A stretch of 61,501 nt of DNA from UBA1723 sp045642085 (GTDB lineage Bacteria > Bacteroidota > Bacteroidia > Bacteroidales > Paludibacteraceae): contig JAZUIF010000047.1 in NCBI GenBank assembly GCA_045642085.1, forward strand, positions 1 to 61,501, read 5' to 3'. The notes beneath the pieces were generated by a model that saw only the letters and a program-made list of their open reading frames with translations, searched no databases and had not been told where the DNA came from. Positions within the stretch are counted from its first letter, which is position 1. Each line of letters starts with the position of its first letter. The translations under genes were made by a program, and so were the position numbers. Positions 52,921 to 61,501 of the stretch are shown here, one piece after another.

Positions 52921-53667
52921 ATGAGAAACTGTGGTGTCATATTTATTTTATCATTTTTTTTCTGCATTTCATGTGCTACATCAGCAAATAAGGATGGAAA
53001 TAACGAAATGGCAGCTGAAGTACAAGATACGATCAACCAATTAGATCAAATCAAACAAGATTCGATTATTGTTAAAGAGAACCCGAAGAATGACGCTGAT
53101 TTTGTAGCTTCTTATTATGATCAGTTGATACAGTATTTATCTGAACATCATAATTCTGGAAAGGAATTTGGAGATTTCGAAAAAGAGCATTTCCTAGAAA
53201 ATAAGAATTCTATATATCCTGTTATAGTGAGTTGTGATTGGATTAATGGCTATTATTTACTTCAGTATTCTGAAGGCGAAGACTGTGAACGTGCTATACA
53301 TTATTTGGTGGTAGGTTATCAGTTTGGTGTAGTGGATAAATTGGTTTCAGATCAAGGAGGCTGTGATCCAGATTTGGCAGTATCTGATATATTCCACGAT
53401 AATGGAGATGCTTTTAAGAAAGATACTATTGGAGATTATAGCTATTTTGTTTCGATGCAAGATCAGGAGATTCGATTAGTTGATGATAATATTCTTTTCG
53501 CACAAACAACAGTGTGTTATGTGAAGAATATGGTAGAAGAAAAATATTTGCATGCATATTTTAATGATACTACACTTTATGCAATTGATACTACTGGACA
53601 TTTTCAAGTAGTACGTGATATACAAGACTCGTTTAGTGTAGATGAGATGTTGAGGAGAATGGAATAA
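52921..53667 (+). CDS. Lipoprotein of unknown function
   Basis: 248 residues with a lipobox ending FFFCISC (Cys about 18). No domain recognised. It has an acidic, Gln-rich N-terminal linker, then a mixed alpha/beta domain (SCDWINGYYLLQYSEGEDC, YLVVGYQFGVVDKL). Four further Cys are present. Last gene on the plus strand before a convergent gene; the stops lie 1 base apart. Confidence 0.65.
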   Translation: MRNCGVIFILSFFFCISCATSANKDGNNEMAAEVQDTINQLDQIKQDSIIVKENPKNDADFVASYYDQLIQYLSEHHNSGKEFGDFEKEHFLENKNSIYPVIVSCDWINGYYLLQYSEGEDCERAIHYLVVGYQFGVVDKLVSDQGGCDPDLAVSDIFHDNGDAFKKDTIGDYSYFVSMQDQEIRLVDDNILFAQTTVCYVKNMVEEKYLHAYFNDTTLYAIDTTGHFQVVRDIQDSFSVDEMLRRME

Positions 53668-53668
53668 T

Positions 53669-54343
53669 TTACGATCCAATCTCGCATTTCTCCTGGATCT
53701 TTCCAACAAGAATATTCAAATCATTAGATGGTTTTTCGACCATCAAAACCTGTAGTTTACAATCTATAAGTGCTAAAATATCATCGGTCTCTCGGCGTGC
53801 AATGTCGAGAGACTTTCCTTTTTTTGCCCCCTTGTTTTGATTCCTTTCTTCCAACATTTGATTGCAATCATCACACAGTTTAGTCATCTGCTTGATTGTT
53901 TCCCCAATACCTACTGCTGATTGAATATCATTGGAATAGCTATCATTGATGTTGTAGCAAAGAGTAGAGTAGCGGGCGATTGCAGTCTCTAATTTTAGAT
54001 TTTGAGCGACGTTGCTCTCCGTATAAATACGTTGCAAATCTTCTGCTTGTTTACGAATGTTTGGATCGTCGGAAAGAGAAGCCACCATGAGTGTCTTTTT
54101 TACTACCGTCGACAGCAGATTTAATGAACGATAATTTTTTCTCAATTCAGAAGTGAATGGGGCAGATCTACCGTCGCCACTAAGAATTTGTTCCTTGGAA
54201 AGTGCGTCTTTAAGTTTTGATATGTAAAGAGATAAATCTTCCCTCAACGGACAGAGCTCCATCGTTGAGGCCACTTCACTGAGAATGCGGAAGTGTTTAT
54301 CATTTGTCAGGGTGTAGACCCTAGAAATTTTAAAAAGGTTCAT
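53669..54343 (-). CDS. DUF6261-like helical protein
   Basis: About 224 residues from ATG 54343 (MNLFKISRVYTLTNDKHFRI). Almost all helix, with RSAPFTSELRKNYRSLNLL and a basic QNKGAKKGKSLDIARRETDD stretch. It resembles the DUF6261 family of Bacteroidales, whose role is unknown. No signal peptide. It converges on the lipoprotein gene. Confidence 0.68.
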   Translation of the reverse strand: MNLFKISRVYTLTNDKHFRILSEVASTMELCPLREDLSLYISKLKDALSKEQILSGDGRSAPFTSELRKNYRSLNLLSTVVKKTLMVASLSDDPNIRKQAEDLQRIYTESNVAQNLKLETAIARYSTLCYNINDSYSNDIQSAVGIGETIKQMTKLCDDCNQMLEERNQNKGAKKGKSLDIARRETDDILALIDCKLQVLMVEKPSNDLNILVGKIQEKCEIGS

Positions 54344-54379
54344 CTTAAAGACATATATTTCTTGCACACAATGCAACAT

Positions 54380-54778
54380 AAACAGTCCAAACCTTACGTG
54401 ATAAGTGATAAGTGATACAACTAATGACGAAGTCTACACCCGACAAATGTAAATCATATTCTATAAGCTCTCTGTTTATGACTACAAAATAAATTCATTT
54501 TTTTCTTATAAACAAATATTTATATAAAAATATGTGCCAAAATTGTCAAAATTCTTATTAAGAATATATATTTTGTTATTTTTTAGATAAATTCCAATTA
54601 ATAAAAATTGGACATTGTTATTAAATTATAATTATTTTGACATAAAAAATGATTTGATTTTTTTATTAAAATGTTTGTCTTTGTTGATTACTTTTTGAGC
54701 AATTAAAGCGAAAAATCTGTCAATGATTGATGAAAAAAAGGTATATTTGCACGAATATTATAGTTTGTAGAAAAAGAA
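54380..54778. other. AT-rich gap before the activase gene
   Basis: About 400 bases with no gene seen. It holds a GTGATAA triplet (54400-54416) and very AT-rich sequence, and ends in the promoter below. Confidence 0.6.
54742..54749 (+). promoter_or_regulatory. -7 box for the activase gene
   Basis: TATATTTG followed by C, 30 bases before the ATG. No clear -33 element. Confidence 0.6.
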
Positions 54779-57700
54779 ATGTATAGAATAGGACTTGATG
54801 TGGGTTCAACCACAGCAAAAATAGTAGTGTTGGATGAGGATAAAGTGGTATATTCTTCGTACCGCAGACATCAGGCAAATCCTGGTGCGGTTATCAAGGA
54901 TATATTGGTAGAATTAAAAGATAAACTTCAGGATTCTGAGTTCTCATTCTCTGTTACTGGTAGCGTTGGTCTTGGACTTGCTGAGAGATGTGGCTTCAAC
55001 TTTGTACAAGAGGTTGTCGGAGCTACTGAATACACTAAGAAGATGCATCCCGATGTGCGAACACTTATAGACATAGGTGGTGAGGATGCTAAAATCGTAT
55101 ATTTGAAGGATGGAAAGGTGGATAGCCTACGTATGAACGGTAACTGTGCTGGTGGTACTGGTGCATTTATCGATCAGATGGCTTTGTGTCTTGGTGTCGA
55201 CGTAACTGAGCTTAACGGTTTGGCTGAAAACGCAAAGGGTATCTATCCGATTGCATCACGTTGTGGTGTGTTCTCCAAAACTGATATTCAAAATCTTATT
55301 GCAAGAAATGCTACAAAAGAGGATATCTCAGCAAGTATCTTCCGTGCTGTCGCTGTGCAGACTGCTAGTGCGTTGAGCCACGGTTGTGAGGTGCTTCCGA
55401 AGGTATTGCTTTGTGGAGGTCCGTTGACTTTCATCCCTGCTCTTCGTAAAGCTCTTGCTGACTATTTCCACCTAGATATAAATAAAGATATTATCTCACC
55501 TGAACTTGCAAACTTTATCCCTGCTTGGGGTACTGCTTTGGCTGAGGCAGGCGAAAAACGTTATACTGTCGCATCTCTATCTCAGATCCTTGATTCTCAA
55601 GAGGCAAAAACAATCAGAAAAGAGAGTATCTACTCTGTATCGATGCCTCCAGTTTTCAAGGGAGAGGATGATTACCAGTCTTGGCTAAAAGATAAGAGCA
55701 ATGATGATATCAAGTTCAAATCTTTGGCAGACGCTGACGACAAATGCTACCTTGGTATTGATTCTGGTTCTACAACTACAAAAATCGTGTTGACGAATGT
55801 CGACGGTGAGATCCTATTCCGCTACTATGCACACAACGGAGGAAATCCAGTGCAGGCTGTGGCAAAAGGATTGGGTGAACTTAAATCTCAGGCTGATGCG
55901 GCCGGAGTCAAATTGAATATTGCAGGTGGATGTTCCACTGGATATGGAGAGGATTTGATCAAGGCTGCATTCTCTCTCAACTTTGGTATGATTGAGACGA
56001 TGGCCCACTATGTGGCTGCTAAGAGCATCAGTCCAAACGTGTCGTTCATCTTGGATATCGGTGGCCAGGATATGAAGGCTATCTATGTCGACGGAGGCGT
56101 CTTGACACGTATGGAGATCAACGAGGCTTGTAGCTCTGGTTGTGGTTCATTTATCGAGACATTTGCTCAGACACTTGGTTGCGAGATCGGACAGTTTGTA
56201 CGTGAGGCGACAAAGAGTGAGCATCCATGTGATTTGGGTACACGATGCACTGTGTTCATGAACTCAAAAGTGAAGCAGGTGCTACGTGAGGGCTACTCAA
56301 TAAGCGATATTTCAGCTGGTTTGGCATATTCGGTTGTAAAGAACTGTTTGTTCAAGGTGTTGAAAATCAAGAATTACGATGAACTTGGAAAGAATATCGT
56401 GCTTCAGGGAGGTACGATGCGCAACGATGCGGTCGTAAAGGCATTTGAGAATCTTACAGGCAAGCGAGTTTGCCGAAACAATATTCCTGAGTTGATGGGT
56501 GCGTATGGATGTGCTCTATACGCTATCGAGCAGAGCAAGAAGGCAGCCAACGAGGCTCGTCCGCTTGAAACACTTATGAATGCGGCGGAGTTTGAAATCC
56601 GTCCATTGCAGTGTAAGGGTTGTGAGAACAACTGTCGCATCACTCAGTACACATTCAAGAATGGGTCAAAGTACTATTCTGGAAACAAGTGTGAGAAGAT
56701 CTTCACTAATGGTGGAGATGCAGTAGAGAAGGGTGAAAACATGAGTGATATGAAGTATCACTTGACATTCGACCTTCCAGAGAATGAAGGAAAGCGCGGA
56801 TTGCCAACAATCGGTATCCCTCGTGCATTGAATATGTACGAGGAGTTCCCATTCTGGTATTCAATGTTCACTAACCTTGGATTTAAGGTTGTGTTGAGCT
56901 CTACTTCAACATATACAAATTATGAGAAGGGTGTGCACTCGGTAATGAGTGATAACATCTGTTTCCCAGCCAAACTTATCCATAGCCACATTTATGAGTT
57001 GGCTGATAAGGTTGACAGAATCTTCTATCCTCGCGTGGTGCATGAGCGTACAGAGGATAAGAACGCACAGAACAGTTTCAACTGTCCTATCATCATCGGT
57101 TATCCAGACGTGGTTGATTCAGCAATCACAGTTAAGGTTCCGATTGATTCTCCAATCGTGGCGTTCAAGAATTCTAAGCTTCTTCGTGAGCAGATGCTTG
57201 TTTATTTCACTACTTTCGGTATCAAGAGAAACGATATCTTGAAGGCTGTGGATCAGGCAGAGAAGGATTGGACAAAGTGGGGAGAGGAATTGCGTCGCAA
57301 CAATGTGCTTGCACTTGAGAATGCACGCAAGAAGAAGAAAATGACTATTTTGCTTGCTGGTCGTCCATACCATACAGATCCACTTGTGCAGCATAGAATT
57401 TCTGAGATGATTGCCAAACTTGGTGTTGAGGTGATCACAGAGGAGATCGCACGTGGTGGTGCAGTGGTACTTCAGAGCGACACTCCAGAGGCATTCCATA
57501 TCCGTCAGTGGAGTTATGTCAACCGTATCTTGAATGCAGCCCAGTGGGTGGCAGAGCAGGATAGTGATGTACATTTTGTAGAGATGACATCATTCGGTTG
57601 TGGACCAGACGCATTCTTGACTGACGAAATCAGAAGTATCCTATCGCGTCATGGAAAGTCATTGACGCTTTTGAAGATCGACGACGTGAACAACATCGGT

Positions 57701-59017
57701 TCATTGAAACTACGTGTACGTTCGTTGATTGACAGTTTGAAATATGAGTACGAGGCAAAGGGTGGTGTTGCAGAGAGAAGAAAAGAGCCATTTGTGAAGA
57801 CTGGAATCTTCGCTGAGGGTGATAAGGCAACAAAGACTATTCTTGCACCGTTCTTCACAGAATATATGTCTCCGCTTCTACCGTCGGCATTCAAGGCAAT
57901 CGGCTATAATCTGGTAGCGTTGCCAATGGGAGATGCCCAGAGTAACGAAGAGGGATTAAGATATTCAAATAATGAGGTTTGCTATCCTGCGACGTTGGTT
58001 GTCGGCGACTTCATCAAGGCATTGAAGAGTGGCAAATACGATATTAACAATACCGCTGTGACAATCACACAGTTAGGTCAGTGTCGTGCCACAAACTATC
58101 CAGCTTTGATCAAGAGAGCTTTAGTCGACGCCGGATTCTCACAGGTGCCAGTTATCTCACTTGGTATTCCAAACAAAGAGGAGTATCCAGGCTTTAATCT
58201 TCCATACAAGACAGCCGGTCCGATCGTGTTGAACTCATTGCTTTATGGCGACTGGATCTCAATCATGTATCATGCTATCGCAGTGCGTGAGAAGACGAAA
58301 GGTGAGGCAAGAGCGATGAGAGACAAGTATCTTGAACTTGCTAAGCCACTTATTGAGGCACGCAAGAGTAAGAAACTAATCGGATTGCTAAAAGAGGCTG
58401 CAGAGGATTTCAACTCAATCGCAGTTTACGACAAGACATATCCAAAGGCAGGTATCGCAGGAGAGATCTTCTTGAAGTTTAATCCATACTCACACAAGCA
58501 TATCTCAGATTGGTTGATGGATCACGGAGTGGAGGTGCTTCCACCAACATTCCACAACTTCTTCTTGAAGATCCTTGTGAATATTGAGTTCAATAGAAAG
58601 AACAAGATCATCGATCCAAAATTGCCATCATGGACAATGGATTTGATCTATCGAATGGTATACAGCCGTGTCAAGAGTTTTGAGAAGGCAGCGTCGAAAT
58701 TCAGATATTTTGAGCCAGAACCAGATATCCGCACAATAAGCAAGTGGGCAGAGGAGGTTCTTTGCTTGACAGTGCAGAGTGGAGAAGGATGGTTGCTACC
58801 GGCTGAGACAATCCAGTATATGAAGCAAGGCTGCAACAACGTTGTAAGTCTACAGCCATTCGGATGTATTGCCAACCATATCTGTGCAAGAGGAATTGAG
58901 AAGAAGATGAAGACATTGTATCCTCAGCTCAACATGTTAGCACTCGACTTCGATGGAGGAGTGAGTGAGGCCAATATTGCCAACAGATTGCTGTTGTTTA
59001 TCAGCAACATGAAATAA
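54779..59017 (+). CDS. Giant acyl-CoA dehydratase activase with dehydratase-like C-terminus
   Basis: 1412 residues. Two BcrAD/BadFG ATPase domains stand in tandem: LDVGSTTAKIVVLD at 4-17 with cluster Cys in NCAGGTGAF (~122) and SRCGVF, then LGIDSGSTTTKIVL at ~325 with EACSSGCGSF and TRCTVF. A Cys group at ~615-640 (CKGCENNC, NKCEKIF) leads to a DUF2229-type domain starting GIPRALNMYEEFPFW (~679). The rest resembles the HgdB-type dehydratase subunit (SFGCGPD, SNNEVCYPA, QPFGCIANH). Activases use ATP to send an electron into 2-hydroxyacyl-CoA dehydratases. The fusion is seen in other anaerobes and its substrate is unknown. Confidence 0.87.
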   Translation: MYRIGLDVGSTTAKIVVLDEDKVVYSSYRRHQANPGAVIKDILVELKDKLQDSEFSFSVTGSVGLGLAERCGFNFVQEVVGATEYTKKMHPDVRTLIDIGGEDAKIVYLKDGKVDSLRMNGNCAGGTGAFIDQMALCLGVDVTELNGLAENAKGIYPIASRCGVFSKTDIQNLIARNATKEDISASIFRAVAVQTASALSHGCEVLPKVLLCGGPLTFIPALRKALADYFHLDINKDIISPELANFIPAWGTALAEAGEKRYTVASLSQILDSQEAKTIRKESIYSVSMPPVFKGEDDYQSWLKDKSNDDIKFKSLADADDKCYLGIDSGSTTTKIVLTNVDGEILFRYYAHNGGNPVQAVAKGLGELKSQADAAGVKLNIAGGCSTGYGEDLIKAAFSLNFGMIETMAHYVAAKSISPNVSFILDIGGQDMKAIYVDGGVLTRMEINEACSSGCGSFIETFAQTLGCEIGQFVREATKSEHPCDLGTRCTVFMNSKVKQVLREGYSISDISAGLAYSVVKNCLFKVLKIKNYDELGKNIVLQGGTMRNDAVVKAFENLTGKRVCRNNIPELMGAYGCALYAIEQSKKAANEARPLETLMNAAEFEIRPLQCKGCENNCRITQYTFKNGSKYYSGNKCEKIFTNGGDAVEKGENMSDMKYHLTFDLPENEGKRGLPTIGIPRALNMYEEFPFWYSMFTNLGFKVVLSSTSTYTNYEKGVHSVMSDNICFPAKLIHSHIYELADKVDRIFYPRVVHERTEDKNAQNSFNCPIIIGYPDVVDSAITVKVPIDSPIVAFKNSKLLREQMLVYFTTFGIKRNDILKAVDQAEKDWTKWGEELRRNNVLALENARKKKKMTILLAGRPYHTDPLVQHRISEMIAKLGVEVITEEIARGGAVVLQSDTPEAFHIRQWSYVNRILNAAQWVAEQDSDVHFVEMTSFGCGPDAFLTDEIRSILSRHGKSLTLLKIDDVNNIGSLKLRVRSLIDSLKYEYEAKGGVAERRKEPFVKTGIFAEGDKATKTILAPFFTEYMSPLLPSAFKAIGYNLVALPMGDAQSNEEGLRYSNNEVCYPATLVVGDFIKALKSGKYDINNTAVTITQLGQCRATNYPALIKRALVDAGFSQVPVISLGIPNKEEYPGFNLPYKTAGPIVLNSLLYGDWISIMYHAIAVREKTKGEARAMRDKYLELAKPLIEARKSKKLIGLLKEAAEDFNSIAVYDKTYPKAGIAGEIFLKFNPYSHKHISDWLMDHGVEVLPPTFHNFFLKILVNIEFNRKNKIIDPKLPSWTMDLIYRMVYSRVKSFEKAASKFRYFEPEPDIRTISKWAEEVLCLTVQSGEGWLLPAETIQYMKQGCNNVVSLQPFGCIANHICARGIEKKMKTLYPQLNMLALDFDGGVSEANIANRLLLFISNMK

Positions 59018-59026
59018 ATTGCCTGT

Positions 59027-59062
59027 GGATCGGATTTAAGGTTGCTTAAATTCGATCCATTT
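59027..59062 (+). terminator. Hairpin after the activase gene
   Basis: GGATCGGATTTAAG (59027-59040) pairs with CTTAAATTCGATCC (59045-59058) with one mismatch; the T tract is weak. Confidence 0.6.
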
Positions 59063-59278
59063 GGTAAAATTGTAATGTTATTATTATGTCATTAATTTGT
59101 AAAAGTAAGGAGAAGATAACAGTTGTTGAAGATTAATTTATAGAAAATTTTTGAATTGATTAGGACGACAGTCAAATGAGATTGGATTAGCAGTATTTTC
59201 CATAAAAGTAGTGTCCATTTGAATTCCGTGAGAATTTTCGAAAAAAAACATTCCGAATGTTTATGAATAAATAAACTT

Positions 59279-59623
59279 TTGTATTTTTGTAAAAAATGGA
59301 AGAAAGAAAAATCCTATAAACATTATTTTAAGGATTTTATAGAATCGTTGAATGAAAATGAATCTAGAAAAGTGTTCTATGTCTTAGATATGCTTAAAAC
59401 ACAACAAAGAGTTAGTGAAAAGTTTGTTAAGTATATCAAAGAAGATATTTTTGAGTTAAGAGTTGAGTATAATGGTAATATATACCGTGTATTCTTTATT
59501 TTTGACAAGGGAAACATAGTCATATTATTCAACGGATTTCAAAAGAAATCTCAAAAAACACCAAAAAACGAAATAGAAAAAGCAATTCAAATAAAGAAAG
59601 AATATTATGAGCAAGGAGAATGA
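59279..59623 (+). CDS. HigB/RelE-like toxin, start disturbed
   Basis: About 105-114 residues. The fold marks are YKHYFKDFIESL, FELRVEYNGNIYRVFFIFD and FNGFQKKSQKTP, as in HigB-type mRNA interferases. The only in-frame start near the beginning is a TTG (59279) that sits on top of the -7 box (59282-59289). An ATG at 59296 is in another frame and stops after seven codons; losing one A in the A5 run at 59307-59311 would join it to the toxin frame as MEERKSYKHYF. A frameshift, real or from sequencing, is likely. It overlaps the antitoxin gene by 17 bases. Confidence 0.72.
   Translation: MYFCKKWKKEKSYKHYFKDFIESLNENESRKVFYVLDMLKTQQRVSEKFVKYIKEDIFELRVEYNGNIYRVFFIFDKGNIVILFNGFQKKSQKTPKNEIEKAIQIKKEYYEQGE
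59282..59289 (+). promoter_or_regulatory. -7 box of the toxin-antitoxin operon
   Basis: TATTTTTG, only 7 bases before ATG 59296. If used, the message would have almost no leader. Confidence 0.55.
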
Positions 59624-59918
59624 ATTATTTGATGTAGATGCTTTGATGGACGAAAAGTTTGGAAAAGAAGGAACTCCTGAAAGAGACAAATTTAGGGAAG
59701 AAGCATATAATTTTTGCGTCGGAAAGATGATTTCTAATGTAAGAAAACAAGAAAAAATAACACAAGTAGAATTGGCAAATCGAATAGGATCAAGTAAGTC
59801 TTATATTTCTCAAATAGAAAATGGGCGAGTAGAGCCAAGTGCAAGTTTGTTTTTTAAGATAATGAATGCATTGGGAATGAGGATAGACATTTGCAAACAA
59901 ATGGTATCCATAGAATGA
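59607..59918 (+). CDS. HigA-like Xre-family antitoxin
   Basis: 103 residues, starting inside the toxin gene end with GCAAGGAG upstream-like bases. Residues about 44-97 are an Xre helix-turn-helix: NVRKQEKITQVELANRIGSS, then YISQIENGRVEPSASLFFKI. The N-terminal ~40 residues would wrap the toxin. It probably blocks the toxin and represses the operon. Confidence 0.85.
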   Translation: MSKENELFDVDALMDEKFGKEGTPERDKFREEAYNFCVGKMISNVRKQEKITQVELANRIGSSKSYISQIENGRVEPSASLFFKIMNALGMRIDICKQMVSIE

Positions 59919-60013
59919 AATTATGTAGAAGATCTTCCATTCCTATTAAAAAATCCGCATTTTAGTTTCAGATTGAAAATTGCAAAACAAAAAAATAAAA
60001 AATACTCCGACGG

Positions 60014-60021
60014 TATTTTTG
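60014..60021 (+). promoter_or_regulatory. -7 box for the PuuD-like gene
   Basis: TATTTTTG, about 43 bases before ATG 60064. It makes the upstream GTG/TTG-type starts unlikely. Confidence 0.6.
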
Positions 60022-60063
60022 TAGAAAGTGCCATTGCCTAAATTTGTGAATAAATTTCGGCTT

Positions 60064-60765
60064 ATGGAAAAGAAAGTAGTAGGTGTAGTTCCTCTATGGG
60101 ACGATGAGAAAGAGAGTTTATGGATGCTTCCAAACTATTTGGATGCGATTATTTCAGAAGGGGCTTTGCCTATTGTTTTTCCTTTGACAACCGACGAGAA
60201 CAGCATAACTCAATTGTCTTCAATGTGTGATGGCATTCTTTTCACGGGTGGCCATGATGTCTCGCCATCTGTGTATGGTGAATCTAAACGAGATGTTTGC
60301 GGAGAGCCATGTGTGGAGCGTGATACAATGGAGGGAATATTATTAGATCTTTGTATCAGTACAAATAAGCCAGCATTGGGAATATGTAGAGGAATCCAAT
60401 TCTTCAATGCCTATTTAGGAGGCACTCTATATCAGGATTTGCCGACGGACAAACTATCATCGGTTGAGCATCACATGTCGGCTCCATACGACAAATATAT
60501 TCATAAGGTATCTCTGGTTAAGGATTCTCCTTTGTATGAGTTGTTGCAGACAGAGATTCTCTCAGTAAACAGTTATCATCATCAAGCGGTCGCAACCTTA
60601 TCATCTAAATTACAACCAATGGCAATTTCAGAAGATGGAATCATTGAGGCTGTATATTTGCCAGAACATCCGTTTTTCTGGGCTGTACAGTGGCATCCAG
60701 AATTCTTGTATAGATGCGATGAACCGTCGAGGAAGATATTCAGAGCGTTTTTGAAGGCAGTATGA
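60064..60765 (+). CDS. Class I glutamine amidotransferase-like hydrolase (PuuD-like)
   Basis: 233 residues from ATG 60064 (MEKKVVGVVPLWDDE). It is of the C26 type: GILFTGGHDVSP, nucleophile Cys in PALGICRGIQFFN, LGGTLYQDLP, and the His and Glu in AVQWHPEF. SYHHQAV is typical of the gamma-glutamyl-GABA hydrolase group. It probably cuts a gamma-glutamyl bond; no putrescine genes are near, so the substrate is open. Confidence 0.86.
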   Translation: MEKKVVGVVPLWDDEKESLWMLPNYLDAIISEGALPIVFPLTTDENSITQLSSMCDGILFTGGHDVSPSVYGESKRDVCGEPCVERDTMEGILLDLCISTNKPALGICRGIQFFNAYLGGTLYQDLPTDKLSSVEHHMSAPYDKYIHKVSLVKDSPLYELLQTEILSVNSYHHQAVATLSSKLQPMAISEDGIIEAVYLPEHPFFWAVQWHPEFLYRCDEPSRKIFRAFLKAV

Positions 60766-60785
60766 AAATCTTTATGGTTTTTCAC

Positions 60786-60836
60786 TATATCGAAAAGATT
60801 TTGTAATTTTGTATTGTTCTTACGGTATATCGAAAA
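60786..60836 (+). promoter_or_regulatory. Direct repeats around the ATPase promoter
   Basis: TATATCGAAAA occurs at 60786-60796 and 60826-60836, 40 bases apart, with a -7 box TAATTTTG at 60804-60811 between them. The second copy touches the ATG at 60837. Such paired sites could be an operator. Confidence 0.5.
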
Positions 60837-61501
60837 ATGAAAACAATTAAGAGGCAGATTTATATAGACAGGGTAAAACCCTTTATTAATTCAAATTTAA
60901 TAAAAGTATTTACAGGTAGCAGAAGAGCAGGAAAGTCAGTATTGATGCAGCTTGTTCAAAATGAGTTGTTGGAAAGTGGAGTAGAGTTGTCTCAAATCCT
61001 TGCGTTAAATTTTGAATCAAGGATAGGTGGAGTTCCTTTGACGGGAGAATATGTTTGGAATAAGGTTAAAGAAAAGAGTGACGACTTAAAGAAAAGAATT
61101 TATCTATTCTTTGATGAAGTTCAAGAGCTAAATGAATGGGAGAAAATAGTAAACTCCATTCAAATAGATTTTGACGTTGACATTTATTTGACTGGCTCGA
61201 ATGCTAAATTGTTGTCAAGTGAATTATCTACTTATTTATCAGGAAGATATATAGAGATAAAAGTATATCCGTTCTCATTTAAGGAAGTGGTGCAAATCAA
61301 TGAAGAATTGAACATACAAATAGATAATCGAAAGCTATTCCGTGAATATATCATAAAGGGAGGGTTCCCGGTACTTTATAATTATCAAATGAGTCCTGAT
61401 GATGAAATGCTCTACTTAAATGATTTATTCAATTCTATAATATTGAAAGATGTCGCACAACGAAATAATATTCGTGATATTGCATTATTTAAGCAGATTG
61501 T
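60837..61501 (+). CDS. AAA ATPase with DUF4143-type layout (3' partial)
   Basis: 221 codons are visible before the window ends, with no stop. Walker A is FTGSRRAGKSVLM (about residues 25-37), Walker B is IYLFFDEVQELNEWEK and the sensor is DIYLTGSNAKLLSSEL. LSGRYIEIKVYPFSF and YIIKGGFPVLYN are typical of the archaeal-type ATPases with a C-terminal DUF4143. These are common in Bacteroidales, often in many copies, and their role is not settled. It starts at ATG 60837. Confidence 0.83.
   Translation, partial: MKTIKRQIYIDRVKPFINSNLIKVFTGSRRAGKSVLMQLVQNELLESGVELSQILALNFESRIGGVPLTGEYVWNKVKEKSDDLKKRIYLFFDEVQELNEWEKIVNSIQIDFDVDIYLTGSNAKLLSSELSTYLSGRYIEIKVYPFSFKEVVQINEELNIQIDNRKLFREYIIKGGFPVLYNYQMSPDDEMLYLNDLFNSIILKDVAQRNNIRDIALFKQI

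Overview
The window looks like two unrelated bacterial genomes joined near position 23,130-23,210. Bases 1 to about 23,130 read as a gut or rumen Clostridia (Ruminococcus-like, Oscillospiraceae): S-layer homology (SLH) surface proteins, a cohesin and a dockerin, Gram-positive type -35/-10 promoters (TTGACT, 17 bases, TATAAT or TACAAT), strong AGGAGG-type ribosome sites, a Nif11-leader RiPP cluster and a SpoIIE/STAS/anti-sigma-kinase module. Bases from about 23,210 to the end read as Bacteroidales: promoters of the TAnnTTTG type, weak ribosome sites, lipoproteins with SC-type lipoboxes, DUF1573, DUF4838, DUF6261 and DUF4143 families, and a dispersed GTAGAGACGC intergenic repeat. The join lies in a short direct repeat of the ATAATGCATAATTC kind, which favours an assembly chimera over real transfer.

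Layout of the Clostridia-like part. 1-10,858: the 3' end of an Ig-like/SLH surface protein, then a cohesin-SLH anchoring protein, then a 2604-residue secreted protein with many InlB-type repeats and a C-terminal dockerin. The last two are adjacent and form a plausible cell-surface docking pair. 10,981-12,058: a DDE-transposase insertion sequence. 12,084-17,291: a RiPP locus with two Nif11-type precursors (leaders identical at 68 of 70 positions, different Cys-containing cores), a leftover third core, and three tandem radical SAM/SPASM enzymes. 17,387-21,671: STAS protein, RsbW-like ATPase, membrane SpoIIE-type phosphatase, and a MATE transporter fused to a second RsbW-like ATPase domain. 21,857-23,157 (minus strand): a PrsW-type membrane protease and a polytopic membrane protein.

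Layout of the Bacteroidales part. A SLC6-type sodium symporter (minus), tRNA-Ser, and a hexamer/heptamer satellite at 25,004-25,315. A CotH-like secreted protein (minus). A five-gene locus (27,746-35,988) with a HEAT-like membrane protein, a PgaC/BcsA-like glycosyltransferase, a TPR/outer-membrane barrel protein, a DUF4838 lipoprotein and a DUF1573 lipoprotein; this looks like an exopolysaccharide synthesis and export system. hisH-hisF without hisA, then a C45 Ntn-hydrolase, an acyl-CoA ligase and a Wzx-like flippase. A run of small redox and regulatory genes, an MFS transporter, and a Y-family polymerase with a YolD-like partner. tRNA-Tyr, tRNA-Gly, ilvC. A DUF1573/TlpA/CcdA redox operon, a 1412-residue double CoA-dehydratase activase, a HigB/HigA-type toxin-antitoxin pair, a PuuD-like amidase and a DUF4143 ATPase cut by the window end.

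The best candidate for an undescribed system is the RiPP locus together with the partner-switching genes and the MATE-ATPase fusion next to it (12,084-21,671). No dedicated peptidase or ABC exporter is visible there.
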